Shown in pieces: positions 6,659 to 15,278 of a stretch of DNA of 30,432 bases. How positions within the stretch are numbered: position 1 is the first letter of the stretch; every line of letters begins with the position of its first letter. Source of the DNA: JAAUSY01 sp964526735 (lineage in GTDB: Bacteria > Chloroflexota > Chloroflexia > Chloroflexales > Chloroflexaceae); NCBI GenBank assembly GCA_964526735.1, contig CAZGLO010000044.1, positions 1 to 30,432 on the forward strand. The letters run 5' to 3'. The position numbers were made by a program, and so were the translations under genes. A model generated the notes under the pieces. That model did no database searches. It saw nothing but the letters and a program-made list of their open reading frames with translations, and had not been told where the DNA came from.

Positions 6659-8757
6659 TGGATTTCGACTCGTCGCCGCAACCCGCTCACCCCTCTCAAA
6701 AGCCGCAGCATGTTGCCAGTACGTGGCCGCTGTGGCTTTTTCTCTTGCTGTTTTTCCTGCTCTCGCTTGGTTACCACTATGCCGTGCCGCTTGGCGAAGG
6801 GCCGGATGAGCCGGGCCATTTCGCCTATGTCCTCCATTTGGCGTGCGAAGGCCGTCTGCCGGTGCAGGATGACACCCATTCCGACCGCGCCATCGCTGGA
6901 GAGGCCCATCAACCACCGCTTGCCTACCTCCTAGCTCTGCCAAGCACATTGTGGCTTCCCAATGCCACTAATGCCACTGATGCCTATTGCCGCCTCCCGA
7001 TGCGCGCCAACCCCACATTTGTGTGGAGCGGGGGAGATGAGCCGAATGCGTTTGTGCGCGGGAGTGGCGAATATTTCCCCTGGCCGCCAACGCTCTTGTC
7101 GTGGCACATCGCCCGTGGCTTCTCAACGCTGTTGGGAGGCATTACCGTGGTCTGTGTGTATGGGGCGGCGGCGGCGATGCGAGGGGCGCTCAGGCCAACG
7201 ACTGTCTCCCTACTTGCCCCGCCCTCCCATCCTTCTCCACTGATAATCCCCATTGCAACGCTGATAGTCGCCCTCAACCCACAAGTGCTCTTCACCTCGG
7301 TGCTGGTCACGAACGATAGCTTGCTTCTGGCCCTCAGTGCGGCGACGTTATGGCTTGCCATTGCCACTCCTCCCCACTCCAATGCGCCAATACGACATGC
7401 CATCGCGCTCGGCGGGCTGATAGGGCTTGCACTGTTGACCAAGCTAAGTGCGGTCGTATTGCTGCCGGTGGGGGTATGGGCAAGTTGGCGGGCGGCAAAC
7501 GGCTCCCTGCGAGTTGCCATCCGCCACGGCCTGTTGTGGATGGCGGTGGTACTGCTGGTGGCGGGGTGGTGGTATGTCCGCAATTGGCTACTCTACGGCG
7601 ACCCGCTTGGCTTCTCCACGTTCCACGCAACATTCGCCACACAGCCCTTCCAATGGCGAGATCCGGTAGCGTGGTTAGCCGCGCTCAATCAATTCCACCG
7701 TTCGTTATGGGGGTCGTTTGGGTGGCTGACCGTCAACCCGCCTCAATGGGTCATCTGGTGCTACAGCATCGTCGAAATCGCGGCGGTAGTGGGCCTCATC
7801 ACGCGGCTCTGGCATCGCTCCCGCCACCAAGCGCTCCTCACCAAGTCGGCATCGCTCTCTGCCTCCCTCTCATCGCCGTGGGTCGGGGTGATTTTGCTGA
7901 TTGTAGTCACGTTTGCGTGGGTTGTGAGCTTTGCCGTGGTGGCGGGGCTTGTGGCGTGGCAAGGGCGATTATTCTTCCCCGCCCTCCCCGCCTACGCTCT
8001 GCTGCTGGGCTATGGTCTTACGTCATTGCGCATTGGAGTGGGAAAAACAGCGGTAAGGATAGGAGCTGTGGGGATGGTGGTATTGGCGGGGTGGTTGCCC
8101 TTTTACACCATTGCACCGGCATATGAGTGGCATACGCTGCCTGCAGAGGCGGCACGAGAACGCATTGCGATCCCAACTTACGCCCGCTTCGCCAAGGAAT
8201 GGGAGCAGGGAGCGGTATTGCGGGGGGTGACGATAGAGTCAACGATAGAGTCGACGATAGATCCGATTATAGATCCGATTATAGAGCCAAAAAACGATGT
8301 ACTGTCAGCGCTGACAACGGGAGCGACGACACCAACGACACACCCAATGACACGAATGACAGGCTCAACCACCCCCATGACCGTCGCCGTGCGGGCGGGA
8401 GACCCATTCACCGCCACGCTCTTCTGGCATGCGCTTGAGCCGCTCCCAAAGGAGTGGACGGTGTTTCTGCACGTGGTGAACGAGGCGGGGGAGATTGTGG
8501 CCGAAGACAATCGAGAGCCGCAAGATGGCGCATTCCCGATGGGGCGGTGGACGGCGGGCGATTGGATTGAAGACCCCCACCCGCTGACCCTCCCCGCCGA
8601 TACCCCCCCTGGCCGCTATGCGCTGCGTGTGGGGTGGTACCGGCCATGGACACGCGATCCACGCAAAGGGAACCGCCAACGGGTGTGGGATGAACAGGGC
8701 ACGCTCGTTGGAGACTATGCCACGGTTACGATACTTCTTGTAGCGGCTTCACGCTGA
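6658..8757 (+). CDS. Multi-pass membrane protein, GT-C glycosyltransferase-like
   Basis: A 699-residue protein with a first membrane helix at about 24-42 and about ten helices up to residue 490. Just after helix 1 is GPDEPGHF (about 48-55), an acidic loop motif typical of GT-C enzymes (DUF2142/PMT-like) that use lipid-linked sugars. The segment at 525-580 is low complexity (TIESTIES..., then TTGATTPTTHPMT). The last 110 residues form a soluble beta-rich domain (VFLHVVNEAGEIVAEDN, GDWIEDPHPLTLP, PPGRYALRVGWY), probably outside the cell. A role in glycosylating a surface polymer is inference. Its GTG start overlaps the pheS stop, and its 3' end overlaps metH (opposite strand) by 32 bases. Confidence 0.7.
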   Translation: MDFDSSPQPAHPSQKPQHVASTWPLWLFLLLFFLLSLGYHYAVPLGEGPDEPGHFAYVLHLACEGRLPVQDDTHSDRAIAGEAHQPPLAYLLALPSTLWLPNATNATDAYCRLPMRANPTFVWSGGDEPNAFVRGSGEYFPWPPTLLSWHIARGFSTLLGGITVVCVYGAAAAMRGALRPTTVSLLAPPSHPSPLIIPIATLIVALNPQVLFTSVLVTNDSLLLALSAATLWLAIATPPHSNAPIRHAIALGGLIGLALLTKLSAVVLLPVGVWASWRAANGSLRVAIRHGLLWMAVVLLVAGWWYVRNWLLYGDPLGFSTFHATFATQPFQWRDPVAWLAALNQFHRSLWGSFGWLTVNPPQWVIWCYSIVEIAAVVGLITRLWHRSRHQALLTKSASLSASLSSPWVGVILLIVVTFAWVVSFAVVAGLVAWQGRLFFPALPAYALLLGYGLTSLRIGVGKTAVRIGAVGMVVLAGWLPFYTIAPAYEWHTLPAEAARERIAIPTYARFAKEWEQGAVLRGVTIESTIESTIDPIIDPIIEPKNDVLSALTTGATTPTTHPMTRMTGSTTPMTVAVRAGDPFTATLFWHALEPLPKEWTVFLHVVNEAGEIVAEDNREPQDGAFPMGRWTAGDWIEDPHPLTLPADTPPGRYALRVGWYRPWTRDPRKGNRQRVWDEQGTLVGDYATVTILLVAASR
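8230..8288 (+). repeat. Short tandem repeats inside the membrane protein gene
   Basis: ACGATAGAGTC occurs twice and AGATCCGATTAT twice in tandem, encoding TIES-TIES and DPII-DPII. The block falls between the membrane domain and the C-terminal beta-rich domain, in what is probably a linker. Confidence 0.6.
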
Positions 8758-11700
8758 AGTATTTGGCTTGCGGATGGTGCACGACGATGGCGGCGGTGCT
8801 TTGCTCCGGCACCAACTGGTGAGCCGTGGTCAATGCCACGCCAATCTCCTCCATCGGCAGCATACGGGTGAGGTGTTGGTGGTCGGCCAGGTCGGGGCAG
8901 GCGGGGTATCCCCACGAGTAGCGTTTGCCCTGGTTTTCGCCAAGCCCCAACCCACGCCGCACAACCTTGTGATTGTGTTCGGCAAGCGCCTCAGCAAGCG
9001 CCACGCCCAAGCCGTGGATGTAGAAGCTCTCGCTATAATCGCCTGCCTGCTGCAGCCGTTCGCACAGCTCAGTCACGCCCCGACCGACAGTCACCACTTG
9101 GAAGGCCGCCACATCCATGCGGTCGCTCTCCACACTGGCAAAGTAGTCAGAGAGGCAAACTTGATCTTTCTCGGCCTGCCGCGGGAAGGAGAAACGAGCA
9201 ATTTCCTTGGGCTGAGTCGTTTTGTTGCCCTTCGCAGCGATGGTTGTGGGATCGTAAACGATTAGGTCGTTGCCATCGCTCTGCACGGGGTAGTAGCCGT
9301 AGGCGATGGCCGGTTGGAACCACCCCTCATCCGCCGCCTGCCGTCGCATTTTGCGCAGCCGCTCATCGAACTCGCCCTGCAGCTTCTTCCACTCATCGCC
9401 CTTGGCATTCTTCGCGCCCCAATGCAGCCGATAGAGCGTATTGCGGTCGAGGTTGTTGAACATATCGTCCATCGCGATGCGCTTCTCGACCCGTCCGCCC
9501 CAGAACGGCGGCACAGGGATAGGCATATCCTGCGAAACGCTTGCGCTGCGGGTGGGGGTTGGTTGTTCGGCGGCTTGCTGCTTATCCGCCGCTCCCGCAA
9601 TCCCCATATGCCCGCGGAGTGGCTTATCAAGCGCTTTGGCTGCTTCCTGCGTTACGCTCTCAAGCAGGGCGGTGCGCTTGGCGGGGTCGATCAGCTTATC
9701 CATCGTCTCAAGGCCCTCAAACGCATCTTTGCAGTAGAACGCACCCGCTTCATAGAAGTGGTCGTCCACATACATCGTGCGTTGGCCATATTGCTTGTTG
9801 ATGGCCGCGCCGCCGATGAGGACGGGGAGGTTGAGGCCGCGCCGGTCAAGCTCCTGCACACAGAGCGGCATTTGCTTGCTGGTGCTCACCAACAGCGCCG
9901 ACAACCCAATCGCATCGGCATTATACTCAATCGCCTTCTCAATAATCGTATTGACAGGCACTTGCTTGCCGATGTCGTGCACCGTATAGCCGTTGTTGCT
10001 CAGCACGGTGTTGACCAGGTTCTTGCCAATGTCGTGCACATCGCCGTACACCGTCGCCAGGACGACCGTGCCTTTCGTTGAGCCTGCTTTCTTCTCCATA
10101 TACTGCTCAAGATGAGCAACGGCGCGCTTCATCACTTCGGCGCTCTGCAGGACGAACGGCAGGATGATTTCGCCCTTGCCAAAGCGGTCGCCCACCTCTT
10201 TCATCGCAGGCAGCAGTACATTATTGAGGATATCCACCGCGGCGTCATCCTGCGAGAGCGGGGTAGAATCATCGGTCGTCCCGTGGTGCATCCGGTTGGC
10301 CAACGTCTCATCAATCAGCTCTGCAATGCCCTCCCGCTTGCGCTGGACAATCTTGTAGTGGATCTTCTCATCCACCGTCATGCCCTCAGTCGGGTCAGCT
10401 TTTTGCTCTTGCAGTTGGGTGGCATCCGTCTTCTGGAAGTGCTCAATGAAGCGGCCCAAGGCATCGTCGCGGCGGTTGAAGATCAAGTCCTCGCAAATTT
10501 CCCGTGCATCTTCGGGGATATCGGCGTAAGGCGTGATATGCTGCGGGTTGACCATCGCGGCATCAAGACCGGCCTGCACCGCGTGGTAGACAAATATGCT
10601 GTTGAGCGTGGCGCGGGCGTGGGGGTCAACGCCGAAGGAGAGGTTACTCACGCCGAGCGTCGTCAATGCGCCCGGGAGGTGCTCCTTGACCAGCTTGATG
10701 CCCTCAATCGTCCACTTGCCCTCCTCACGCAGCTCATCCTGCCCCGTGGTGATGGGGAAGGTGTTCACGTCGAAGAGCAGGGCGTCGGGCGGGAGGCCAT
10801 ATTCCTGCGTGGCAATATCGTAGATACGCTTGCAGATGCGCAGTTTGTCTTGAGGCTCGTGGGCCATCCCCTCCTCGTCAATCGCCATACAGACGACTGC
10901 CGCGCCATACTTGGCGGCGAGGGGCAAAATCTCGTCAATCTTCTTGCCGCGGCCACCCTCCAAGCTCGTACTGTTGATGATGGCGCGGCCTGGGTAGATC
11001 TTCAGCGCCGCCTCAATCACGGCGGGGTCGGTGCTATCGAAGACGAGCGGGGCTTCCACACCCATCGCGAGCTTCTTGACCAACGCGACCATCTGCTCAA
11101 GCTCATCGCTGCGCTCGGTCATCGCCACACACACGTCAAGCACGTGCGCGCCAAAATCGACTTGGTCGCGGGCAACCTGCAAGATGGTATCGTAGTCTTC
11201 CTCGATCAGCAGCCGCTTGATTTTGCGGCTCCCCAAGCTGTTCACCCGTTCGCCAATGATGAGCGGGCGCGGGTCTTGCTGCAGCGCTGTGGCGCGCATC
11301 CCCGACGAGACAAAGGAGACTTTTCCTTCATCCGCGGGCTTTTTGCCATTGGAGGGGTTGCTGTGAATAATCGCCGCAATTTGGCGGATGTGGTCGGGGG
11401 TGGAGCCGCAGCAACCACCAACCACCCGCACCCCAACCTGATCCACAAACTCGCGCAGCGAGGCGGCCATGGGGTCTGGCTCAAGCGGGTAGACCGCATT
11501 GCCGTCTACGTTGATGGGGAGGCCCGCATTGGGGATGCAGCTGATGGGGATATCGGTGTGCGCCGTGAGATAAGCAGCAGATTCACGCATATGCTCCGGG
11601 CCGGTGGAGCAGTTCATCCCAATCACATCCGCGCCCATGCTCTCTATCGTGGTCAGGGCGCTGGCAATATCCGTCCCCAACAGCATACGGCCGTTGGTAT

Positions 11701-12322
11701 CAAGCGTCACCTGCACCTGCAGCGCGACGGGGCGGTCGGCGGCGGCAATTGCCTGCTTACACCCAACCATCGCGGCCTTGACCTCAAGGATATCTTGGCT
11801 TGTCTCAATGAGGAGCAGATCGACTCCCCCATCGATGAGGGCGGCGGATTGCTCTTCAAAGAGGGCGACTAGCTCATCAAAGGTAATATTGCTCAGTTCG
11901 GGGTCGTCGGAGGAGGGCAATTTCCCCGTCGGCCCAATCGAACCGGCAACAAAGCGGGGGCGGCCATCTTTCGCCGCCACTTCGTCAACCCGCTGACGTG
12001 CGAGGCGGGCCGCCGCGCTATTGATTTCATAGGTCTTGTCGGCAAGCCCCCACTCGTCAAGGCGCAGTCGGCTTGCCTGGAACGTACATGTTTCCATGAC
12101 ATCAGCGCCCGCATCTGCAAACCGCCGATGGATCTCGCCAATCACATCTGGGCGGGTGATGACGAGATAGTCGCGGCAGCCGTGGGTGGCTTCACCGCCA
12201 TAATCTTCGGCTGTGAGCGGGAACGTGTCGATTTGCGTTCCCATCGCGCCATCAAAAACGAGGACGCGCTCATCGAGGGCTTGCACGTAGGGCGGACGTT
12301 GACTCTTCTGAGAAACATTCAT
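8726..12322 (-). CDS. metH: Cobalamin-dependent methionine synthase
   Basis: MetH moves a methyl group from 5-methyltetrahydrofolate through cobalamin to homocysteine, giving methionine. All four modules are visible in 1198 residues. The homocysteine domain has LVFDGAMGTQ (21-30), a zinc Cys in NCS (about 237) and the pair in GGCCGST (about 303-304). The pterin domain follows from about 350 (RPLIIGERVNSLG). The cobalamin domain has DVHDIGK with the axial His near 760 and LIGGAAINK. The activation domain (about 940-1190) has GKRYSWGYPACPDL for S-adenosylmethionine. A linker rich in Pro/Gln/Thr precedes the last domain. I chose ATG 12322 (AAGGTGAGG upstream) over the longer frame from 12355. 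It follows the second proX by 66 bases without a terminator and converges with the upstream plus-strand gene. No cobalamin or SAM riboswitch is visible. Confidence 0.95.
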   Translation of the reverse strand: MNVSQKSQRPPYVQALDERVLVFDGAMGTQIDTFPLTAEDYGGEATHGCRDYLVITRPDVIGEIHRRFADAGADVMETCTFQASRLRLDEWGLADKTYEINSAAARLARQRVDEVAAKDGRPRFVAGSIGPTGKLPSSDDPELSNITFDELVALFEEQSAALIDGGVDLLLIETSQDILEVKAAMVGCKQAIAAADRPVALQVQVTLDTNGRMLLGTDIASALTTIESMGADVIGMNCSTGPEHMRESAAYLTAHTDIPISCIPNAGLPINVDGNAVYPLEPDPMAASLREFVDQVGVRVVGGCCGSTPDHIRQIAAIIHSNPSNGKKPADEGKVSFVSSGMRATALQQDPRPLIIGERVNSLGSRKIKRLLIEEDYDTILQVARDQVDFGAHVLDVCVAMTERSDELEQMVALVKKLAMGVEAPLVFDSTDPAVIEAALKIYPGRAIINSTSLEGGRGKKIDEILPLAAKYGAAVVCMAIDEEGMAHEPQDKLRICKRIYDIATQEYGLPPDALLFDVNTFPITTGQDELREEGKWTIEGIKLVKEHLPGALTTLGVSNLSFGVDPHARATLNSIFVYHAVQAGLDAAMVNPQHITPYADIPEDAREICEDLIFNRRDDALGRFIEHFQKTDATQLQEQKADPTEGMTVDEKIHYKIVQRKREGIAELIDETLANRMHHGTTDDSTPLSQDDAAVDILNNVLLPAMKEVGDRFGKGEIILPFVLQSAEVMKRAVAHLEQYMEKKAGSTKGTVVLATVYGDVHDIGKNLVNTVLSNNGYTVHDIGKQVPVNTIIEKAIEYNADAIGLSALLVSTSKQMPLCVQELDRRGLNLPVLIGGAAINKQYGQRTMYVDDHFYEAGAFYCKDAFEGLETMDKLIDPAKRTALLESVTQEAAKALDKPLRGHMGIAGAADKQQAAEQPTPTRSASVSQDMPIPVPPFWGGRVEKRIAMDDMFNNLDRNTLYRLHWGAKNAKGDEWKKLQGEFDERLRKMRRQAADEGWFQPAIAYGYYPVQSDGNDLIVYDPTTIAAKGNKTTQPKEIARFSFPRQAEKDQVCLSDYFASVESDRMDVAAFQVVTVGRGVTELCERLQQAGDYSESFYIHGLGVALAEALAEHNHKVVRRGLGLGENQGKRYSWGYPACPDLADHQHLTRMLPMEEIGVALTTAHQLVPEQSTAAIVVHHPQAKYFSVKPLQEVS

Positions 12323-12388
12323 AGAAAAAAACCTCACCTTATCTTCAATATACATCTTCGCATCTTATGTGGATGAACGAGCTTCGCG

Positions 12389-13834
12389 CTACTCCGGCTG
12401 AAGCCGCTCACTATCCGGGTTGGCGGTGGGAGACAGTCCGGCTTCTTGCGCCTCCGTCAACCACTCCGCAACCTGGGCACGGTTGCGTTCGATCCATGCG
12501 TGGGCATAGCCCCGGATATCTTCGTGTTTATTTTCTCCTTCAAACATACGTGCATTTTGGTCTGCAACATCAATAAGGGGGATAGAAAGAGACTTCAACA
12601 GCTGAAAAACTGCCGGATTCTCCTCTAAAAACGGGCGGTAGGCAACTGCACGGATGTCGCTCGATGGCCACCCCAACAAACACGGCTGCTCGCCGCACCC
12701 GATCACGTCATCAACGCGCGTGAGGCCAAGCTGATCTACTTGGTCGGCGGGCAGGTCGGGGTAGGGCACCTCAAGCCATATCACATCTTCGCCGGGCACC
12801 AGCTTGGAGACTGTCCAGTTGGGTGTCCACGTGTAGAACAGGATTGATTGCCCCGTGTTGTAGCGGCTAATCGTTTCGCTCATCAGGGTGATGTAGTCGC
12901 CCTGTACATGCTCGACCGTCGCATGCAGGCCATAGCTGTCGAGATGATAATTAATCACCTCTTCGCACCCCCATCCCACATCGCAGCCAATCAGATCGGC
13001 CTTTTGATTGCCATCGTGGTCAAACAGCTTGGCGACTTCGGGGTCAAGAAAATCGCGGAGATTGGTAATCTGGTGGGTATCGGCGGTCTGTTTGTCGATA
13101 AGATAGCCCTGAATAGAGCCGCCGCTCACAATATGCCCCACTAACACGATGGTATTACGTTGGTTGTTCTGGTTGACAAAGCGGCTGTGTAGGGGGAACC
13201 ACCCATTGACCCACAGATGCACATCGCCGCGCGCCACCGCACTATAGAATGTGGGATTATCAAGTGTGAATGGGCCTTCCACCGTATATCCCAACTCTTC
13301 AAGCAGCAGCGTGACCACCTCAACCTGAAACCACCCCGTATCCCACGTTGGCCGCCCCATAAGCACCGTTTTGCCCGCTCCTGGCAACGGAACGTCTTCG
13401 CTTGTTCCGGCCCCTGCCGTCGATGTGAATGGGTGGGTCTGTGAGAGCACCGCCGTCGCGCTGATCGCCGCTCCCGCCTTGACGATGGTGGGGGTGACGG
13501 TAGGGGAAGGCGTTGGTTGCCTCGCCGCGACTGGCATAAACGGCAGCGGATAGATCGTTGACCGTGGGGTGGGAGCAGGCTCAAACGGGAGCGGGTAGAT
13601 AGTCGATTGCGGCGTTGGGGAGGGGCGCGGCGTGGTTGTTGCCAAGAGAGACGATGTGGTAAGCGAACATCCGGCGAGCAACAGCACCATACCGACCACC
13701 AGTGCCATCAATACCATTTTTCGCCATCCCCCAGACGCCGTCTGCACATCAGGAGCAGGCGTGAGAGGCGTAGCGATCTTGCTTCCCACTGGTGTACAGC
13801 GGGATACCTTGTGGTGTATGGTTGGTGGCAGCAT
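12389..13834 (-). CDS. Second glycine betaine/proline substrate-binding lipoprotein (ProX-like)
   Basis: A ProX homologue, the periplasm/wall-side binding protein of a betaine ABC transporter. Residues up to about 63 form an unusually long N-region, membrane helix and lipobox LLAGC. A linker of about 85 residues follows, rich in Pro/Thr, with STIYPLPF repeated at a 15-residue interval. The binding domain shows WVNGWFP, GYLIDKQTADTHQITNL, the disulfide-type CDVGWGC, and FYTWTPNWTV, whose Trp residues form the aromatic cage in ProX. It is about 45% like the first ProX by eye. The start is unclear: ATG 13834 has no ribosome-binding site, and ATG 13717 would leave MVLMALVVGMVLLLAGC. It lies downstream of proX and upstream of metH. 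It may have a different substrate preference. Confidence 0.85.
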   Translation of the reverse strand: MLPPTIHHKVSRCTPVGSKIATPLTPAPDVQTASGGWRKMVLMALVVGMVLLLAGCSLTTSSLLATTTPRPSPTPQSTIYPLPFEPAPTPRSTIYPLPFMPVAARQPTPSPTVTPTIVKAGAAISATAVLSQTHPFTSTAGAGTSEDVPLPGAGKTVLMGRPTWDTGWFQVEVVTLLLEELGYTVEGPFTLDNPTFYSAVARGDVHLWVNGWFPLHSRFVNQNNQRNTIVLVGHIVSGGSIQGYLIDKQTADTHQITNLRDFLDPEVAKLFDHDGNQKADLIGCDVGWGCEEVINYHLDSYGLHATVEHVQGDYITLMSETISRYNTGQSILFYTWTPNWTVSKLVPGEDVIWLEVPYPDLPADQVDQLGLTRVDDVIGCGEQPCLLGWPSSDIRAVAYRPFLEENPAVFQLLKSLSIPLIDVADQNARMFEGENKHEDIRGYAHAWIERNRAQVAEWLTEAQEAGLSPTANPDSERLQPE

Positions 13835-13937
13835 CAAAAGAAACCGTCTAGAAATAGTCTCGTGTGGTAGTTGGGTATCCTGAAGGGTGTGGGTACAGAG
13901 TTATTGGGTGTCTTGCACGTAACAAGATGGCGAGCAT

Positions 13938-13963
13938 GCGGGAGAGAGCATACCCTCCCCCGC
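13938..13963 (-). other. Strong hairpin between the two proX genes
   Basis: An 11-bp stem (GCGGGAGAGAG at 13938-13948, CCCTCCCCCGC at 13953-13963; two G-T pairs) with a 4-base loop lies in the 165-base gap after proX. No T-run follows in the direction of transcription, so it is a poor intrinsic terminator. It may protect the 3' end of proX mRNA or partly stop transcription before the second binding protein gene. Confidence 0.5.
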
Positions 13964-13999
13964 AATACTCACCATCGAGTGAAATTTCAACCGCTGTGA

Positions 14000-15085
14000 T
14001 TAGGAACCGGCAGAACGTGCCTGCTCCAACCACGCATCAACTTGTTCGCGGTGTTGATCGACCCACTCTTGAGCGTGCATCTTGATATCTTCGTCAGATT
14101 TCTCGTCGTTGTCTTCCATACGAGCGTTCTGAGCGGTGATATCTTCAAATGGAACGGAGGCCTGCTCCAAGAGCGCTCGCACTTGTGGGTTGTTGTTGAT
14201 GAATTCCGTATTCACGACGGGGCGGATGTCGCCATATGGCCAGCCCATCTTGCAGGTGCTTTGGCCGGTAGCGCAGCTCTCAACGTCAGGAATGGTGATA
14301 AACTCATCCGCCTCAAATGCCTTTTGGTCTTCTGTCAGGCTTGGGAACGGCACCTCAAGCCACACCACGTCTTCGCCCGGCTTCAGCTTGTGCACTGTCC
14401 AATTGGGCGTCCAGGTGTAGAAGAGGATAGGCTCACCGCGTTGGTAGCGGGAAACAACCTCACCCATCAGGAGGGCATACTCACCCTGCACGTGCTCAAC
14501 CGTATCCCCAAGCTCATAGGCCTCAAGTTGGTGGTTGATTGTCTTGGCACAACCCCATCCTTCGGGACAGCCAATCAGGTTGGCTTTGCCATTGCCATCG
14601 CTATCGAAGAGCGCCGCAATCTCTGGGTTCTTCAGGTCTTCGATGTTGGTGATTTGGTGCTCTTGGGAGGTCTTTGTGTCTATCAAGTAGCCTTGGATAG
14701 CACCTGCCTTGACAACATTCCCAACCAACTCAACCTTCCCTTGTACCTTGGGATCTTCGAGGTAGGTGTTGTGGATCGGGAACCATCCATTGACCCACAT
14801 GTCCACATCGCCACGAGCAGCAGAAATATAAAAAGCGTCGTTCGCTAACGGCTCGACATCTTCGACACTGTAGCCAAGCTCGCTGAGGAGGATCGAGTAG
14901 ATTTCCGCTGTGAAAAACCCGGTGTTCCACGTTGCGCGTGCAAGACGTACGGTTCCGCTTGCGCCCCCGCCCGTGGTGTCGCCATCTTCGCTGGTGGTAT
15001 CGTCACCACCACCACCGCTGCATGCGCCCAGTGTCAGGGCGAGGATCATGGTCAGACTGAAAAGCAAGAGTAGCTTTTGCTTCAT
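14000..15085 (-). CDS. proX: Glycine betaine/proline substrate-binding lipoprotein
   Basis: The extracellular binding protein that delivers glycine betaine or proline betaine to ProW/ProV. With ATG 15085 it has 361 residues: signal MKQKLLLLFSLTMILALTLG with a lipobox cysteine at residue 22, then a Gly/Asp/Thr linker. Features shared with E. coli ProX are LLSELGYSV, WVNGWFPIHN, GYLIDTKTSQEHQITNI, a disulfide-type GCPEGWGC, and FYTWTPNWTVHKLKPGEDVVW with cage tryptophans. A second Cys pair (CATGQSTC) is extra. The longer frame from GTG 15223 would put 46 unlikely residues before the signal. No good ribosome-binding site lies just before 15085; the only strong one (AAAGGAGG) is about 45 bases upstream and inside a hairpin. 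It is third in proV-proW-proX. Confidence 0.92.
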   Translation of the reverse strand: MKQKLLLLFSLTMILALTLGACSGGGGDDTTSEDGDTTGGGASGTVRLARATWNTGFFTAEIYSILLSELGYSVEDVEPLANDAFYISAARGDVDMWVNGWFPIHNTYLEDPKVQGKVELVGNVVKAGAIQGYLIDTKTSQEHQITNIEDLKNPEIAALFDSDGNGKANLIGCPEGWGCAKTINHQLEAYELGDTVEHVQGEYALLMGEVVSRYQRGEPILFYTWTPNWTVHKLKPGEDVVWLEVPFPSLTEDQKAFEADEFITIPDVESCATGQSTCKMGWPYGDIRPVVNTEFINNNPQVRALLEQASVPFEDITAQNARMEDNDEKSDEDIKMHAQEWVDQHREQVDAWLEQARSAGS

Positions 15086-15114
15086 CAATAACAGCAGCGC
15101 CGTAACCCACATCG

Positions 15115-15195
15115 CTGTGGATGGAGGAACGCGCCACTTCCTCCTTTCTTTACAAGAGATACCACTTTGGAGGTTTTTGTGGGAAAACCTCCAAA
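15115..15195 (-). promoter_or_regulatory. Two hairpins in the proX leader, one hiding a Shine-Dalgarno sequence
   Basis: Reading on the minus strand, a perfect 12-bp stem TTTGGAGGTTTT/AAAACCTCCAAA (plus positions 15166-15195, 6-base loop) lies between proW and proX. It is followed by AAAGGAGGAA, whose GGAGGAA pairs with TTCCTCC 8 bases further on. Both stems use the same GGAGG/CCTCC words, so they could exchange partners. This looks like control of translation or an mRNA processing signal that sets more proX than proW, but the function is inference. Confidence 0.5.
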
Positions 15196-15278
15196 CCCCT
15201 CGTGCTTGCGTGCATGATACCACATATTTTTGCCTAAAGATCAGGATATCGCCAGGATATCGATTAGATCAGGAGAGG

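Noticed and set aside
5483..6949. A 488-codon open frame on the minus strand over pheS
   Set aside because: It is a shadow of pheS and of the start of the next gene; no ribosome-binding site or domain was found.
10112..11872. A 586-codon open frame on the plus strand inside metH
   Set aside because: It is antisense to metH, whose four domains are fully conserved on the other strand. The antisense frame has no recognisable family and arises from codon bias.
12323..12388. Cobalamin or SAM riboswitch before metH
   Set aside because: The 66-base gap is too short and has no B12-box or SAM-type core.
14973..15128. A 44-codon frame starting GTG after the AAAGGAGG in the proX leader
   Set aside because: Considered as a leader peptide: it ends with three Trp codons and overlaps the proX signal peptide out of frame. 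The GTG is only a few bases from the Shine-Dalgarno sequence and no conservation can be shown. The hairpin explanation is simpler.
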